DNA of 64,000 nt from an uncultured Prochlorococcus sp. (GCA_902628235.1 CACOMD010000001.1:238973-302972); one strand, 5' to 3'. Shown: positions 44,075-55,961, numbered from the stretch's first letter. Translations and numbers: made by a program. Notes: generated from the sequence alone by a model not told the origin.

Positions 44075-45240
44075 TAAAGAATTTATATTCAATCATAAAT
44101 ATTTATGAAAGATTAATCACACCAATCCTTATGAAAGATAAAGGAGTTGATGCAGAATGTCTAACAAATCTATCTTTAAAACTTTTAGCATTTTGTTCAA
44201 CTCATAATGAATGGACTTTAGTATCAAATTATCTTGAAGAGATAAGAAACGAATTATGTATTAAAGATAAAAAGTTAAAGCAGGAAATTTCTGGTATACA
44301 TTTTCCTAATCCCGTAGGTCTTGCTGCTGGATTTGATAAGAACGGGATAGCTGCAAATATTTGGCAAGATTTTGGTTTTGGTTTTTCTGAATTAGGAACA
44401 GTGACTCAATATGCTCAGCCAGGGAATCCAAAACCAAGATTATTTAGAATTTCTAACGAACAAGCTGCACTAAATAGAATGGGTTTTAATAATAATGGAG
44501 CTGAGTTATTCTTAAAAAATTTCTTTAGGCAAAATATTAAGAAAAAGGTTGATAGAGAAAATAATTGTTTAGGTATAAATTTCGGAAAATCAAAAATAAC
44601 TTCAATTTCAAATGCAACAGATGATTATATTTCATCTTTAAAACTACTTATGCCATATTGTAATTATGCGGCAATAAATGTTAGTTCTCCTAATACTGAG
44701 GGTCTAAGAAAACTACAGGATCCAATTCTTCTTAGAGAACTACTCCAAGAAATCAAAAACTTACCTGATTGTCCACCTCTTTTCGTAAAGATCGCTCCAG
44801 ACTTGAGCTTCAAAGACATAGATAAAATTTGCCAACTCATAAATGATGAAAAAATTAATGGGATTATCGCAACCAATACTAGTCTTGATAGGCTAGGTCT
44901 AGAGAATACACTTATTGAAAAAACAAATACTTTATTATCAGAAGAAAGCGGAGGTTTAAGTGGAAAACCTTTAAGAAATAGGGCTAATCAAATTATTAAA
45001 CATATCCACAATATTGATAAAAAGTTAACTTTAATTGGTGTAGGAGGGATAGACTCTCCAGAAGCTGCTTGGGAGAGAATAACCTCTGGTGCATCATTGA
45101 TACAGCTCTATACAGGTTGGATTTATAAAGGACCTAGATTAGTTCCTGATATATTAAAAGGTATTGTCAAACAACTAAATTATTATCAAATATCTAATAT
45201 TAAAGAAGCTATTGGTTCAGGTTTATTATGGAAAAGTTAA
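44071..45240 (+). CDS. pyrD: Dihydroorotate dehydrogenase (quinone, class 2)
   Basis: [54 protein letters not shown]. Confidence 0.96.
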   Translation: MIKNLYSIINIYERLITPILMKDKGVDAECLTNLSLKLLAFCSTHNEWTLVSNYLEEIRNELCIKDKKLKQEISGIHFPNPVGLAAGFDKNGIAANIWQDFGFGFSELGTVTQYAQPGNPKPRLFRISNEQAALNRMGFNNNGAELFLKNFFRQNIKKKVDRENNCLGINFGKSKITSISNATDDYISSLKLLMPYCNYAAINVSSPNTEGLRKLQDPILLRELLQEIKNLPDCPPLFVKIAPDLSFKDIDKICQLINDEKINGIIATNTSLDRLGLENTLIEKTNTLLSEESGGLSGKPLRNRANQIIKHIHNIDKKLTLIGVGGIDSPEAAWERITSGASLIQLYTGWIYKGPRLVPDILKGIVKQLNYYQISNIKEAIGSGLLWKS

Positions 45241-45292
45241 AATTTAAAAATTTATAAGTATATTTAAAGAAGATCAGTAAAAATTTGATATT

Positions 45293-46375
45293 TTGAAAAA
45301 TTTAGAATTTCAGCATGGAGGAAATATACATTATTTTGCGGAGAAATTTAATTTATCATTAACGGAAATTATTGATGCCAGTGCCTCTATCGTTCCATTC
45401 CCAATCCCTTATTTTCTCAAAGATGAATTCTATATTCAAATAAAAAATGAAAGTTTTAGATATTATCCTGAAAGAAATTTAAACAATCTTAAAGAAATTA
45501 TAGGAAGTTTACATAACATCGATCCTTGCTGCATTATGCCTGGAAATGGTGCTTCAGAAATAATTACTTGGGTGGGATATGAAGCAGCAAAATATAAAGT
45601 AAATTGCTTACCTGCTCCAGGATTTGTTGATTATGAAAGAGCATTAAAATGCTGGCAAGCAAAGTATTTTTTTATGGAACTTCCAAAAAATAATTTTAAA
45701 AATATAAAACAATCTTTTCCAATTAAACCAAAATCCGATGTAATTTGGATTACTAATCCACATAATCCAACCGGGCAATTATGGGATAGAAAATCACTAG
45801 AAGAATTAATTAAAAATTATAAACTTGTAATATGTGATGAAGCATTCTTATCCTTAACACCAAATGGTGAAAATGAATCTTTAATACCTCTTACTAAAAA
45901 ATTTGATAATTTAATTGTCATAAGAAGTTTAACTAAATTATTCAGTATTCCTGGTTTAAGACTAGGCTATATGATTAGTTCCCAAAAAATATGCCAAAAT
46001 CTCAATAACTTGAGAGATCCATGGCCCTTAAACTCATTTGCAATTCAAACGGGAATAAAATTATTAAGCAATAAAGAAGAATATAAAAAATGGACAATGA
46101 AAATTCATAACTGGATAAATACTGAAAAAAAATGGCTAACTGATGAGCTAAAAAAAATTACCCAAATAAAAATACATGAATCATCGACAAATTTCTTCTT
46201 AATAGAGAGTCAATATTCTCTCATGGAGGTTATAAATTGTTTAGCTAGAAAAAAAATTCTTTTAAGAGAATGTTCTTCATTTAAATTTTTAGATGATAAG
46301 TGGGCGAGAATTAGTTTACAAACTCATGAGAAAAATCAAATAATAGCTAAAGAAATTTATAAATTATTTTTATAG
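45293..46375 (+). CDS. Class I/II PLP aminotransferase, CobC/threonine-phosphate decarboxylase-like (TTG start)
   Basis: LEFQHGGNIHYFAEKF N-terminus typical of CobC/CobD; NPHNPTGQLW; SLTKLFSIPGLRLGY. Confidence 0.85.
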   Translation: MKNLEFQHGGNIHYFAEKFNLSLTEIIDASASIVPFPIPYFLKDEFYIQIKNESFRYYPERNLNNLKEIIGSLHNIDPCCIMPGNGASEIITWVGYEAAKYKVNCLPAPGFVDYERALKCWQAKYFFMELPKNNFKNIKQSFPIKPKSDVIWITNPHNPTGQLWDRKSLEELIKNYKLVICDEAFLSLTPNGENESLIPLTKKFDNLIVIRSLTKLFSIPGLRLGYMISSQKICQNLNNLRDPWPLNSFAIQTGIKLLSNKEEYKKWTMKIHNWINTEKKWLTDELKKITQIKIHESSTNFFLIESQYSLMEVINCLARKKILLRECSSFKFLDDKWARISLQTHEKNQIIAKEIYKLFL

Positions 46376-47466
46376 TAATTAATAATTTTATTAATTTTAT
46401 TTCTAGGATCTTTTAAATTAAATTTAGAAATATTATTCTTCATTATGTCTAAAATCTCATATTGATTTCTTGAATTATTAGATTCAATATTAAAAATTCT
46501 CTGCAAATTCTTTTTTAAATTGATTTCTAGATTTTTATTTTGCTTAATCATTATTGAACAACCTTTTGAAGAGAGAACTAAAGCATTTTTTTCTTGATGA
46601 TTATTTTTAGCATTTGGATATGGAATAAGTATTGAAGGAGATTGTGTTTGAATAAGTTCATTTATTGCACCAGAACCAGCTCTCGAAATTACTAAATCAC
46701 AATTTTGCATTAATGCAGCAATGTCATTTGTAAAGTCTATTGGAATATAATTTTTATTCTTTTTATTAGTAAATTTAGGATCTAAAGTATCACCTAAGAT
46801 ATGAACCATCCTAAAATTATTATCATTTAAAAAATCCAATAAGTTATAAATAGCATTATTAATAACTTGTGCACCTTGACTTCCTCCCATAATAATTATC
46901 AAAGGTTCATTACCAACTGGAACCCAACTTGGAATATGATGATGAATATAAAATTGATTACGGAGTGGAGTCCCAGTAAAAACAACATTACATCCTTTTA
47001 AATGAAAAGCTGTTTCTTTAAAACCTGTTAAAACAAAATTACAATATCTGCCAAAATATTTTGTAGCTAAACCAGGAACTAGGTTAGATTCATGTATTAT
47101 GATTGGTATATTTAATAATTTTGCTGCGATAATAGATGGCACTGAGATATATCCGCCAGTTGCTAAAACTAATTTAATTTTTCTACTAATCATTATTCGA
47201 ATTACTGGCAAAGTTGAAAGAAATAATTGCAAATACTTAATCATTAAAAATAAATTATTCCCTTGAGGAGAATCAATATTTAATGTTAATAAATTATATT
47301 CTTTTGGTACTAGTTTAATTTCGCATCTATTTTTTATACCCAACCAATTAATTTTCCAATTTCTATCAAGATTATCGACAATTGTTAAAGCTGGGAAAAT
47401 ATGTCCACCGGTGCCACTAGCTGCAACTAATAAATTTTTTATTTTTCTTTTCATAAAAATGCGCAA
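46357..47466 (-). CDS. murG: UDP-N-acetylglucosamine transferase MurG
   Basis: AASGTGGHIFPALT, GGSQGA, AGSGAINELI. Confidence 0.95.
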   Translation of the reverse strand: MRIFMKRKIKNLLVAASGTGGHIFPALTIVDNLDRNWKINWLGIKNRCEIKLVPKEYNLLTLNIDSPQGNNLFLMIKYLQLFLSTLPVIRIMISRKIKLVLATGGYISVPSIIAAKLLNIPIIIHESNLVPGLATKYFGRYCNFVLTGFKETAFHLKGCNVVFTGTPLRNQFYIHHHIPSWVPVGNEPLIIIMGGSQGAQVINNAIYNLLDFLNDNNFRMVHILGDTLDPKFTNKKNKNYIPIDFTNDIAALMQNCDLVISRAGSGAINELIQTQSPSILIPYPNAKNNHQEKNALVLSSKGCSIMIKQNKNLEINLKKNLQRIFNIESNNSRNQYEILDIMKNNISKFNLKDPRNKINKIINYYKNNL

Positions 47467-47496
47467 ATCATTTATAGGGGATAAAATAAATGGAAT

Positions 47497-48222
47497 ATGA
47501 TTAAATTTTATTCTTTTACTAAGTATATAAGCATTATCTATATCTTTTTTTATCTCATTTCATCAAAATTTGCAATTTGCGAGAATAATTTTAAAAAAGA
47601 TTTTAAAAATATTGAGAATGAATTAAATCAAAGAAACTTTATCACACTAGAAAAATATTTTGATCAAAATGAAAAATATGACTTTAAAAATAAATTTTTT
47701 AAATTAATAGAAGAATTTCCTGATGCAAAATGGGAAATAATCAAATCAAATTCAATTAATGCTAATCAACATAAACTTGAGATGAAACTTTATGGTAGTA
47801 AAATTTTAAATGGGAAAGAATTCAAGTTGCAATCAAGTTTTTGTTTTGTATTTAACTTAGATAATGGATTAATAAAACAAAGCAATATAAAAAATAATTT
47901 AACCACTATCCGGAGTGATGATAACCAAATTGATATTAAAATCTCAATCCCAGATAAAGTTTTAACAGGTTCAAAATATGATATTGACATAATTTTAAAT
48001 CAACCATTAGAAGATATTATTATTGCAGGAGGTATTAAAGAGTATCAAGAAGGAAAATTATTAAATCAATCGATTACCTTGGAGCCTCTAGCTACAGGAG
48101 GAATTTTTAAAGTATCTCGAGCTCCATTATTACCAGGTATTCAAGTTTGGACAGGTATAATAGCCCATCCAAGTGGGTTGGTATCATTTACAAAAACTGT
48201 AAATATTGTTAAAGATTACTAA
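47497..48222 (+). CDS. Conserved hypothetical exported protein
   Basis: ORF with N-terminal signal-like hydrophobic stretch. Confidence 0.65.
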   Translation: MIKFYSFTKYISIIYIFFYLISSKFAICENNFKKDFKNIENELNQRNFITLEKYFDQNEKYDFKNKFFKLIEEFPDAKWEIIKSNSINANQHKLEMKLYGSKILNGKEFKLQSSFCFVFNLDNGLIKQSNIKNNLTTIRSDDNQIDIKISIPDKVLTGSKYDIDIILNQPLEDIIIAGGIKEYQEGKLLNQSITLEPLATGGIFKVSRAPLLPGIQVWTGIIAHPSGLVSFTKTVNIVKDY

Positions 48223-48223
48223 A

Positions 48224-49429
48224 TCAGCAATCATCAAGAGCAGCTACACCAGGTAGTATTTTCCCTTCAAGAAGTTCTAAGCTAGCTCCTCCACCAGTTG
48301 AAATATGAGACATTTTATCGGCTAGTCCTGCCTTTTCTACAGCAGCTACAGAATCGCCACCTCCAATAATAGTACAAACATTAGAAGAGCTTAAATCAGC
48401 TAAAGTTTTAGCAATGGAATTAGTACCAATAGCAAATTTTTCAAATTCAAATACACCCATTGGACCATTCCAAATTATTGTTTTACACTCAATAAGAGCT
48501 CTTTGAAATATTTGAATAGATTCTGGTCCAATATCTAATCCCATCCAATCTCCACTTATAGAATTTATATCAGAAATTTTACTTTCTGCGGTTGGTGAAA
48601 ATTCATTAGCAAGAACTACATCTGAAGGTAAAAGTAATTGAACCCCTTTATCTTTTGCTTTCTTCTCTAAATTTCTTGCTAATTCTAATTTATCTTCCTC
48701 GACAAGACTTTTTCCAACATTTAAACCTCTGGCTTTATAAAAAGTGAATATCATTCCTCCTCCAATAATTATTTTATCGCATTTATCTAAAAGAGAATCT
48801 AATACACCTATCTTACTACTTACTTTAGAGCCGCCTACTATTGCTGCTAAAGGTCTTTGAGGATTATCAATAGCACCTTGTAAGTATTTGAGCTCTTTCT
48901 CTAATAAAAATCCTGCTACAGATGGATTTAAAAATTCTGTCACTCCCTGAGTAGAGGCATGAGCTCTATGAGCGGCACCAAAAGCATCATTAACATACAT
49001 ATCAGCAATAGAAGCTAAGTTTTTTGCAAAATTGTTATCATTTTTCTCTTCCTCTTCATAAAATCTTACATTTTCCAATAACATCACATCACCATTATTT
49101 AATGCATTAGCTAAGGAATTAGCTTCTTCACCAATGCAGTTACTTGATAAAGTAACTTTCTTTTGAAGGATTGAGCTTAACCTGGAAGCAACCGGAGTTA
49201 GTCTCATCTTCTCATTTACTTTCCCCTTCGGTCTTCCAAAATGGGCTGATAATATCACCTTAGATGAATTATTTATCAGATATTCAATAGTTGGAATAGC
49301 TGCTCTTATACGAGTATCATCAGTAATTTCTCCTTCATCATTAAGTGGAACATTGAAATCTACCCGAACTAGTACTTTTTTACCCTCTAGAGATGATTTT
49401 TTTAAACTTGAAAGAGATAGCTTTGGCAT
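48224..49429 (-). CDS. pgk: Phosphoglycerate kinase
   Basis: [52 protein letters not shown]. Confidence 0.98.
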   Translation of the reverse strand: MPKLSLSSLKKSSLEGKKVLVRVDFNVPLNDEGEITDDTRIRAAIPTIEYLINNSSKVILSAHFGRPKGKVNEKMRLTPVASRLSSILQKKVTLSSNCIGEEANSLANALNNGDVMLLENVRFYEEEEKNDNNFAKNLASIADMYVNDAFGAAHRAHASTQGVTEFLNPSVAGFLLEKELKYLQGAIDNPQRPLAAIVGGSKVSSKIGVLDSLLDKCDKIIIGGGMIFTFYKARGLNVGKSLVEEDKLELARNLEKKAKDKGVQLLLPSDVVLANEFSPTAESKISDINSISGDWMGLDIGPESIQIFQRALIECKTIIWNGPMGVFEFEKFAIGTNSIAKTLADLSSSNVCTIIGGGDSVAAVEKAGLADKMSHISTGGGASLELLEGKILPGVAALDDC

Positions 49430-49636
49430 GAATACTTCTTAATAACCTTGAAACCCTAACGTTTATTAATCACTATTGGGTAAAAATTTAATGCTAAATA
49501 GTTATGCCTTAATAAAAATTAAAAAAATATGATTAATAAGTTTGTAAAAGTTTAATTTTCAAAAATAGAATAAAATGAACTTAACTAATTCATCAATACT
49601 TATTAAAAATTTTTTAGTTCCAAACAATTTATTAAT

Positions 49637-50509
49637 GTGAAAATACCTAAAATTCAATGGTATCCAGGTCATATAGCAAAAGCTGAAAAGAAATTAAGGG
49701 AAACCATTAAAAGAGTAGATTTAGTTATTGAAGTTAGAGATGCAAGAATACCTATCTCAACGAGTCATCTGCATCTCGATAAGTGGATAAAAGATAAAAA
49801 ACATCTTTTAGTTATCAATAGAGCAGATATGATTTCAGATTCTGCAATTTATAAATGGACTAAATGGTTTAAAGAAAGAAATACAACCCCCTTTTGGTGT
49901 GATGCAAAAAAAGGAATTGGCATTAAAGAAATTTGTAAAGCGGCTTCAAAATCAAGATTATCAATAGATATTCGGAGAGAATCTAGAGGTATGAAGACAA
50001 GATCTATTAGGGCATTAACATTGGGTTTCCCAAATGTAGGGAAATCAGCTTTAATCAATAGAATTGCTAGAAAAAAAGTAGTTGTTAGTGCAAGAAAAGC
50101 AGGTGTTACAAGATCTCTAAAATGGATAAGATTAAACAATGGTATTGATTTACTAGACGCTCCAGGTATAATTCCACCCGATTTAGATAATCAAAAATCT
50201 GCTTTAAATCTTGCAATCTGCGATGATATTGGAGAAGCAGCATACGATCTTGATAGTGTTGCTAAAGAATTTCTAAAAATCATATTCAAATTACATACAA
50301 ATCCAATTTCTAATGTTTCTCTAAAGCAGATATCTAAAAGATATAGCATAGATATTGATCAAAGTTTTAAAGATCCAGATCAATGGATTAAACTAGCATC
50401 TGACATACATACCTCAGGGAATCAAAGGAGAATGGCACATAGATTGCTTGAAGATTTTAGAACTCAAATGTTGGGCAAAATTTGTCTTGAGGTGCCAAGT
50501 GAATTCTGA
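49637..50509 (+). CDS. Ribosome biogenesis GTPase YlqF/RbgA-like (GTG start)
   Basis: IQWYPGHIAKAEKKL, GFPNVGKSALINRI, circularly permuted GTPase. Confidence 0.93.
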   Translation: MKIPKIQWYPGHIAKAEKKLRETIKRVDLVIEVRDARIPISTSHLHLDKWIKDKKHLLVINRADMISDSAIYKWTKWFKERNTTPFWCDAKKGIGIKEICKAASKSRLSIDIRRESRGMKTRSIRALTLGFPNVGKSALINRIARKKVVVSARKAGVTRSLKWIRLNNGIDLLDAPGIIPPDLDNQKSALNLAICDDIGEAAYDLDSVAKEFLKIIFKLHTNPISNVSLKQISKRYSIDIDQSFKDPDQWIKLASDIHTSGNQRRMAHRLLEDFRTQMLGKICLEVPSEF

Positions 50510-51461
50510 GAATAATTCATTATTTGGTCTAGGGAAAGGAGAGCTGATAGAAATTAAATATAAGTATGAATTACCAATGCGACTAGATAGATGGCTTGTA
50601 AGTCAAAGACCAGAGCAGAGCAGAACAAGTATTCAGCATTTAATAAATTCTGGATTAATTTTGATTAATTACAAACCGGCGAAAGCCAAAACCCCATTAA
50701 AGAGAGGAGATAATATACAAATTTGGTTGACACCACCTGAACCATTACCTTATCTCAAACCAGAGCCAATGGACTTAGATATTTTATTTGAAGACAACGA
50801 TATAATAGTGATTAATAAATCATCAGGTATAACTGTCCATCCAGCCCCTGGTCACAAATCAGGTACTTTAGTTAATGGACTATTAGCTCATTGCAAAAAT
50901 TTACCTGGTATAAATGGGAAGCTAAGACCTGGTATCGTTCATCGATTAGATAAAGACACTTCAGGCTGTATTGTTGTTGCTAAAAACCAAGAAGCATTAG
51001 TAAATCTACAATTACAAATAAAAAATAAAATTGCTTCAAGAAATTATTTAGCAGTTATTCATGGCGGACCTAAACAAAACGAAGGTACGATCGTAGGAAA
51101 TATTGGAAGAAATCCAAATGATAGAAAAAAATATGCTGTTGTTGAGGAAAATTTAGGTAGATATGCGCGCACTCACTGGAAATTAATAGAAAGAATTGGT
51201 AATTATTCATTAATGAGCTTCAAATTAGATACTGGGAGAACACATCAAATTAGAGTTCACTGCTCTTACATTAAACATCCCATTCTTGGAGATCCTTTAT
51301 ATGGAAGATGTAAAAAACTGCCTTGTAATTTATCAGGACAAGCTCTTCACGCAAATCGTCTAGGATTGATTCATCCTATTAATGGTAATGAAATGATTTT
51401 TGAAGCTGATTTGCCACACGAATTTCAAAAACTTCTAAAAATGATAAAGAAAATTAATTAA
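50499..51461 (+). CDS. rluD: 23S rRNA pseudouridine synthase RluD-like
   Basis: S4 domain RLDRWL, GIVHRLDKDTSGCIVVAK; likely GTG start at 50499 rather than track start 50448. Confidence 0.9.
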   Translation: MNSENNSLFGLGKGELIEIKYKYELPMRLDRWLVSQRPEQSRTSIQHLINSGLILINYKPAKAKTPLKRGDNIQIWLTPPEPLPYLKPEPMDLDILFEDNDIIVINKSSGITVHPAPGHKSGTLVNGLLAHCKNLPGINGKLRPGIVHRLDKDTSGCIVVAKNQEALVNLQLQIKNKIASRNYLAVIHGGPKQNEGTIVGNIGRNPNDRKKYAVVEENLGRYARTHWKLIERIGNYSLMSFKLDTGRTHQIRVHCSYIKHPILGDPLYGRCKKLPCNLSGQALHANRLGLIHPINGNEMIFEADLPHEFQKLLKMIKKIN

Positions 51462-53052
51462 TATTTAAACTACTATTAATTAGTTTTTTAGTAACAATAT
51501 GTTGAGGATTATTGAATACTTGAAATGCATCACCTTCCTCCACAACTGATCCTTTATTGATTATCAATAACCTATCACAAAACTTTTTTGCTAATCCTAA
51601 ATCATGAGTAATAAAGATAATTGATAAAGTCATTTCTTCTTGAATTTGTCTTAATAATTTTAAAATGTCCATTTTTACTGTTGCATCAAGCATAGTTACA
51701 CTTTCATCACAAATAAGTATTTTAGGATTAATTAAAAGTGCTCTAGCAATTGCTACTCTTTGTAGTTGCCCGCCTGATAATTCTTTAGGATAAGAATTGA
51801 GAAAATCACTATCAGAAGGTAAATTTAATTTTTTCAAGGTCAATATAAGCTTTTCTTTCATAATTTTCTTACCAGATGAATTATGTAAAAACAATATTTC
51901 TTCTAAGGTTCTTTGAACAGTCATTTTAGGATTTAGGCTGGAAAATGGATCTTGAAAGATCATTTGGATATTTCTAGCTTTTTGAATTTTTAGATTTCTA
52001 TTAAAATATTCATTTTCAATATTGATTTTTATATTACCTCCTCTCTGATCTAAAAGTCCGACTAATGCCCTGCCTAAAGTACTTTTTCCACTACCTGAAA
52101 TACCCACGAAACCTAAAGTCTCATTACGAAACAATTTAAAACTTACTTGATTAATAGCTTTATTCCATTTTGGACTTAAAAAAGAATAATTAGATCTATA
52201 CCAACATCTTAAATTTTCAACTTCTAATATAACGGGATTTTGTTTAGAGAATAAAGTATTTGATTGAAATTTATAGCAAGCAGAGCTAACTAATTTTTTA
52301 CCTATATCAGATGTTGGAGAATTAAGAATTTCTTTTATTTTTCCATGCTCTTTAATTCTTCCCTTATCAAAAATAGCTATTTTTTTACACCATTTTGCCG
52401 CAAGATGAATATCGTGGCTAATCAGAATTAAAGTGCTATCAAAATTTTTACATAAATTTAAAAGTTCATCCATTACTTTATAACTTGTATATGAATCAAG
52501 ACTTGTCGTTGGTTCGTCTGCAATTATTATCGAAGGATTTAATGCTAAAGCCAAAGCTATACATACTCTTTGTCGCATACCTCCACTAAATTCATGAGGA
52601 TATGAATTCAATCTTCTTGTATCAATTCCAACTTTAAAGAAAATTTCTTGTATGGATTTCTTTATTTCACAATCTGAAGTATCAGGTTTGTGAATCTTTA
52701 ATAGCTCATATAAATGAGCTTGAACAGTCATCAGTGGATTTAATTTTTTAATTGAATCTTGATGAATATAACCAAAATTTTCCCTTCTAAAAGTTTGTAA
52801 TTGTTTATTATTCATAACTTTGCAATTTTCACCCTTAACAAATATTTCTCCAGTGCAAATTGAATTTGTAGGTAACATGTTCACAATAGATTTTGCAAAT
52901 GTTGTTTTACCGCAACCTGAGGGTCCAATTAATGCTAGATGATCTCCTTTATTTACTTCTAATTTCAGATTCTTCAAAACTGGGCTTTTATTAGAACTAT
53001 AGGTAACAGTTAAATTATTAATTTCTAAAATTTTGTTAAAATTTAATTTCAT
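51454..53052 (-). CDS. ABC transporter, duplicated ATP-binding domains (oligopeptide/dipeptide type)
   Basis: Two Walker A (GPSGCGKTT; GISGSGKST) and two ABC signatures (FSGGMRQR; LSGGQLQR). Confidence 0.92.
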   Translation of the reverse strand: MKLNFNKILEINNLTVTYSSNKSPVLKNLKLEVNKGDHLALIGPSGCGKTTFAKSIVNMLPTNSICTGEIFVKGENCKVMNNKQLQTFRRENFGYIHQDSIKKLNPLMTVQAHLYELLKIHKPDTSDCEIKKSIQEIFFKVGIDTRRLNSYPHEFSGGMRQRVCIALALALNPSIIIADEPTTSLDSYTSYKVMDELLNLCKNFDSTLILISHDIHLAAKWCKKIAIFDKGRIKEHGKIKEILNSPTSDIGKKLVSSACYKFQSNTLFSKQNPVILEVENLRCWYRSNYSFLSPKWNKAINQVSFKLFRNETLGFVGISGSGKSTLGRALVGLLDQRGGNIKINIENEYFNRNLKIQKARNIQMIFQDPFSSLNPKMTVQRTLEEILFLHNSSGKKIMKEKLILTLKKLNLPSDSDFLNSYPKELSGGQLQRVAIARALLINPKILICDESVTMLDATVKMDILKLLRQIQEEMTLSIIFITHDLGLAKKFCDRLLIINKGSVVEEGDAFQVFNNPQHIVTKKLINSSLNIN

Positions 53053-53107
53053 AATTTTGTAGCAAATTTAACCAGTAATAAATAAAATAAATTAAAAGCA
53101 AATAGAA

Positions 53108-55417
53108 ATGTTTGAAGCCAAGACAAATTCAAACAAAAAAAAGGAACAAATTGTTTCAAATACTATTTTGCCTGAAAATAAAAGTTTTGAAAGTCATCAA
53201 TCAAAATATCAAATAAAATTGCCTCAATGGCTTATAGATTGCTTAATAAATTCTGAAAATAAAAAATGTGACGATAACAAAAATTCACTTTTAATCGCTG
53301 AGGCATTTAAGTTGGCCTTTAAAGCTCATGATGGACAATTAAGAGCGAGCGGCGAACCATATATAATTCATCCTGTTGCAGTCGCGGATCTTTTAAAAGA
53401 GATTGGTGCTAGCCCATCAGTAATCGCAGCAGGACTTTTACATGATGTTGTAGAGGATACTTGTATTCCTTTAACTGAGATTGAAAATAATTTTGGAGTA
53501 GAAGTAAAAATACTTGTCGAAGGTGTAACCAAGCTTGGTGGAATTCACTTTACAAACAGAACAGAAGCTCAAGCTGAAAATCTCAGAAAAATGTTTTTAG
53601 CAATGGCTAGAGATATAAGGGTGGTCTTAGTAAAACTAGCCGATCGTTTACATAATATGAGAACTATTGAATGGCTTAGCGAAGAAAGAAAAAAAAGAAT
53701 TGCTAGAGAAACTAGAGAAATTTATGCCCCTTTAGCGAATAGATTAGGAATTAATAGATTTAAATGGGAATTAGAAGATCTAGCTTTTAAATTTCTTGAA
53801 CCAGAAAAATATGAAAGTTTGAAAGACCAAATTTCAATCAAAAGAAGTGATAGAGAACAAAGGTTGAATAATACACTAACTCTTATAAAAGATAAACTAA
53901 TAGCTGCTGGATTAGATCAATTTGAAATAAGTGGGAGGCCAAAACACTTATATGGGATTTGGAGCAAAATGGAGAGGCAGCAAAAACAATTTAATGAAAT
54001 TTATGATGTCGCTGCCCTTAGGATAATTGTGTCAAATACAGATTGCTGCTATAGAGCATTAGCTGTAGTCCATGATACTTTTAAACCTATTCCAGGTAGA
54101 TTCAAAGACTATATAGGTCTACCAAAACCTAACGGATATCAATCTTTACATACATCTGTCATTGGTAGATATAGACCAGTTGAAATACAAATTAGAACAA
54201 CTGAGATGCATCAAGTCGCTGAATTTGGTATTGCTGCTCATTGGAAGTATAAAGAAGGTGGTTCTCCTGCATTAGCAGAAGCTGAGAAATTTAATTGGTT
54301 TAGACAACTATTAGAATGGCAACAGGAGGGTAACGAAAAAGATCATAATGATTACTTAGCATCAATTAAAGCAGATCTTTTTGATGAAGAAGTTTTTGTA
54401 ATAACCCCAAAAGGTGATGTTGTTAGCCTGAGAAAAGGTTCTACTGCAATTGATTTTGCTTACAGAATTCATTCTGAAGTTGGTAATCATTGTAATGGTA
54501 TAAGAATAAATGAAAAATTATCACCGATATCTACAATTTTAAAAAATGGTGATTTTGTTGAAATAATTACAAGTAATAATTCTAATCCAAGTCTAGATTG
54601 GTTAAATTTTGCAGTTACACCTACTGCCAAAAATCGTATAAGACAATGGTATAAAAAAAGTCATCGAGAAGAAACTATCAAGCGAGGGAGAGAGTTATTA
54701 GAAAAAGAAATTGGAAAGAATGGGTTTGAATCACTCATGAATAGTGAAGAAATGAATAAAGTTGCTCAAAGATGTAATTTAAAAAATACTGAAGACCTAT
54801 TGGCATCACTTGGATATGGCGGAACTACTCTACAGCAAGTCTTAAATCGATTTAGAGAGGAAATAAATATCAAAAATATAAAAAATAAAAATGAAACTAA
54901 TAATGAAATAGCTCAAACAATAAAAGATCAAAATCATATTACAAAAAATTATTCAAAAGGAGCAAATAAATCTCCAATATCAGGTATTGAAGGTTTAGAT
55001 TATCGCATTGGAAAATGTTGCAGTCCACTCCCTGGAGAAGAAATTGTGGGAGCAGTAACTTTAGGTAACCATGGTATTACTATTCATAGAAGAGATTGTG
55101 AAAATGTTAATCCAATTCCAATAGAAAGAAGATTACCAGTGGGATGGAATCAAACTAATAAAATTAATAACAATAAATTTCCAATTCAATTGAGAATAGA
55201 AGTTATAGATAGAGTCGGGGTATTAAAAGATATCTTGATGCGTTTATCTGATAAAGGAATAAATGTAAGTAATGCGAGTGTTAAAACAGCATTCAATAAA
55301 CCAGCAATTATTAATTTATGCGTAGAACTTGAAAGTTATAGTCAATTAAATAAAACAATAGATCAAATAAAGTCAATGGCAGATGTTATTGAAATTGCGA
55401 GAGTCGAATTAACATAG
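53108..55417 (+). CDS. RelA/SpoT-family (p)ppGpp synthetase/hydrolase
   Basis: HD domain HDVVEDT, synthetase RFKDYIGLPKPNGYQSLHT, TGS and ACT domains. Confidence 0.96.
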   Translation: MFEAKTNSNKKKEQIVSNTILPENKSFESHQSKYQIKLPQWLIDCLINSENKKCDDNKNSLLIAEAFKLAFKAHDGQLRASGEPYIIHPVAVADLLKEIGASPSVIAAGLLHDVVEDTCIPLTEIENNFGVEVKILVEGVTKLGGIHFTNRTEAQAENLRKMFLAMARDIRVVLVKLADRLHNMRTIEWLSEERKKRIARETREIYAPLANRLGINRFKWELEDLAFKFLEPEKYESLKDQISIKRSDREQRLNNTLTLIKDKLIAAGLDQFEISGRPKHLYGIWSKMERQQKQFNEIYDVAALRIIVSNTDCCYRALAVVHDTFKPIPGRFKDYIGLPKPNGYQSLHTSVIGRYRPVEIQIRTTEMHQVAEFGIAAHWKYKEGGSPALAEAEKFNWFRQLLEWQQEGNEKDHNDYLASIKADLFDEEVFVITPKGDVVSLRKGSTAIDFAYRIHSEVGNHCNGIRINEKLSPISTILKNGDFVEIITSNNSNPSLDWLNFAVTPTAKNRIRQWYKKSHREETIKRGRELLEKEIGKNGFESLMNSEEMNKVAQRCNLKNTEDLLASLGYGGTTLQQVLNRFREEINIKNIKNKNETNNEIAQTIKDQNHITKNYSKGANKSPISGIEGLDYRIGKCCSPLPGEEIVGAVTLGNHGITIHRRDCENVNPIPIERRLPVGWNQTNKINNNKFPIQLRIEVIDRVGVLKDILMRLSDKGINVSNASVKTAFNKPAIINLCVELESYSQLNKTIDQIKSMADVIEIARVELT

Positions 55418-55457
55418 TAAAAATGGCTAAATCAAAATAATTAAATTTATTAGAGAT

Positions 55458-55898
55458 TTACTTTTTAATAATTTTTACTAGATAGTAAGTTAAGGTGCCA
55501 CTTATCAAACCCAAAAGCAATCCAATAACACTAGAACCAAGCATTAATCTTGAAATTACAAACCATCCTTGTTGCCAAAATTCTTCTTTTATCAGACTTG
55601 GTTGAATTATTATATTTTCATCATCCTTTAAAAGGAAAGAACCTATTTTATAATTTAAAAAATATAAAGGAATATAGGTAAAAGGATTACTTACCCATGT
55701 TCCAATTGCAGCCAAAGCTAAGTTACCTTTTATAATTCTCGCAAGGAAAATCCCCAATAATGTTTGAAAGCCAAAAAATGGAAAACATCCACTAAAGACA
55801 CCTGCTGCAGTTCCTTTGGCTTTAAAATATGGTGTACCATCTTGCTGCCAAATTAATGATAGAATTTTTTTACTGAAAAATTCTTTTATTAAATTCAT
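55458..55898 (-). CDS. DUF2062 membrane protein
   Basis: GVFSGCFPFFGFQTLLGIFLARIIKGNLALAAIGTWVSNPFTYIPLYFLNY. Confidence 0.8.
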   Translation of the reverse strand: MNLIKEFFSKKILSLIWQQDGTPYFKAKGTAAGVFSGCFPFFGFQTLLGIFLARIIKGNLALAAIGTWVSNPFTYIPLYFLNYKIGSFLLKDDENIIIQPSLIKEEFWQQGWFVISRLMLGSSVIGLLLGLISGTLTYYLVKIIKK

Positions 55899-55961
55899 TC
55901 TGAAAATTCTACGCGCAGAAATTTTGTTTATCTTACATAATTATTTTTTACACAGTGAGAA

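Noticed and set aside
45293-46375. CobC-like and HisC-like aminotransferases (60130-61236) as part of a novel biosynthetic cluster
   Set aside because: They sit 14 kb apart among unrelated housekeeping genes; no cluster logic.
49849-50139. 96-aa minus ORF opposite the YlqF-like GTPase gene
   Set aside because: Antisense artefact; no recognisable domain.
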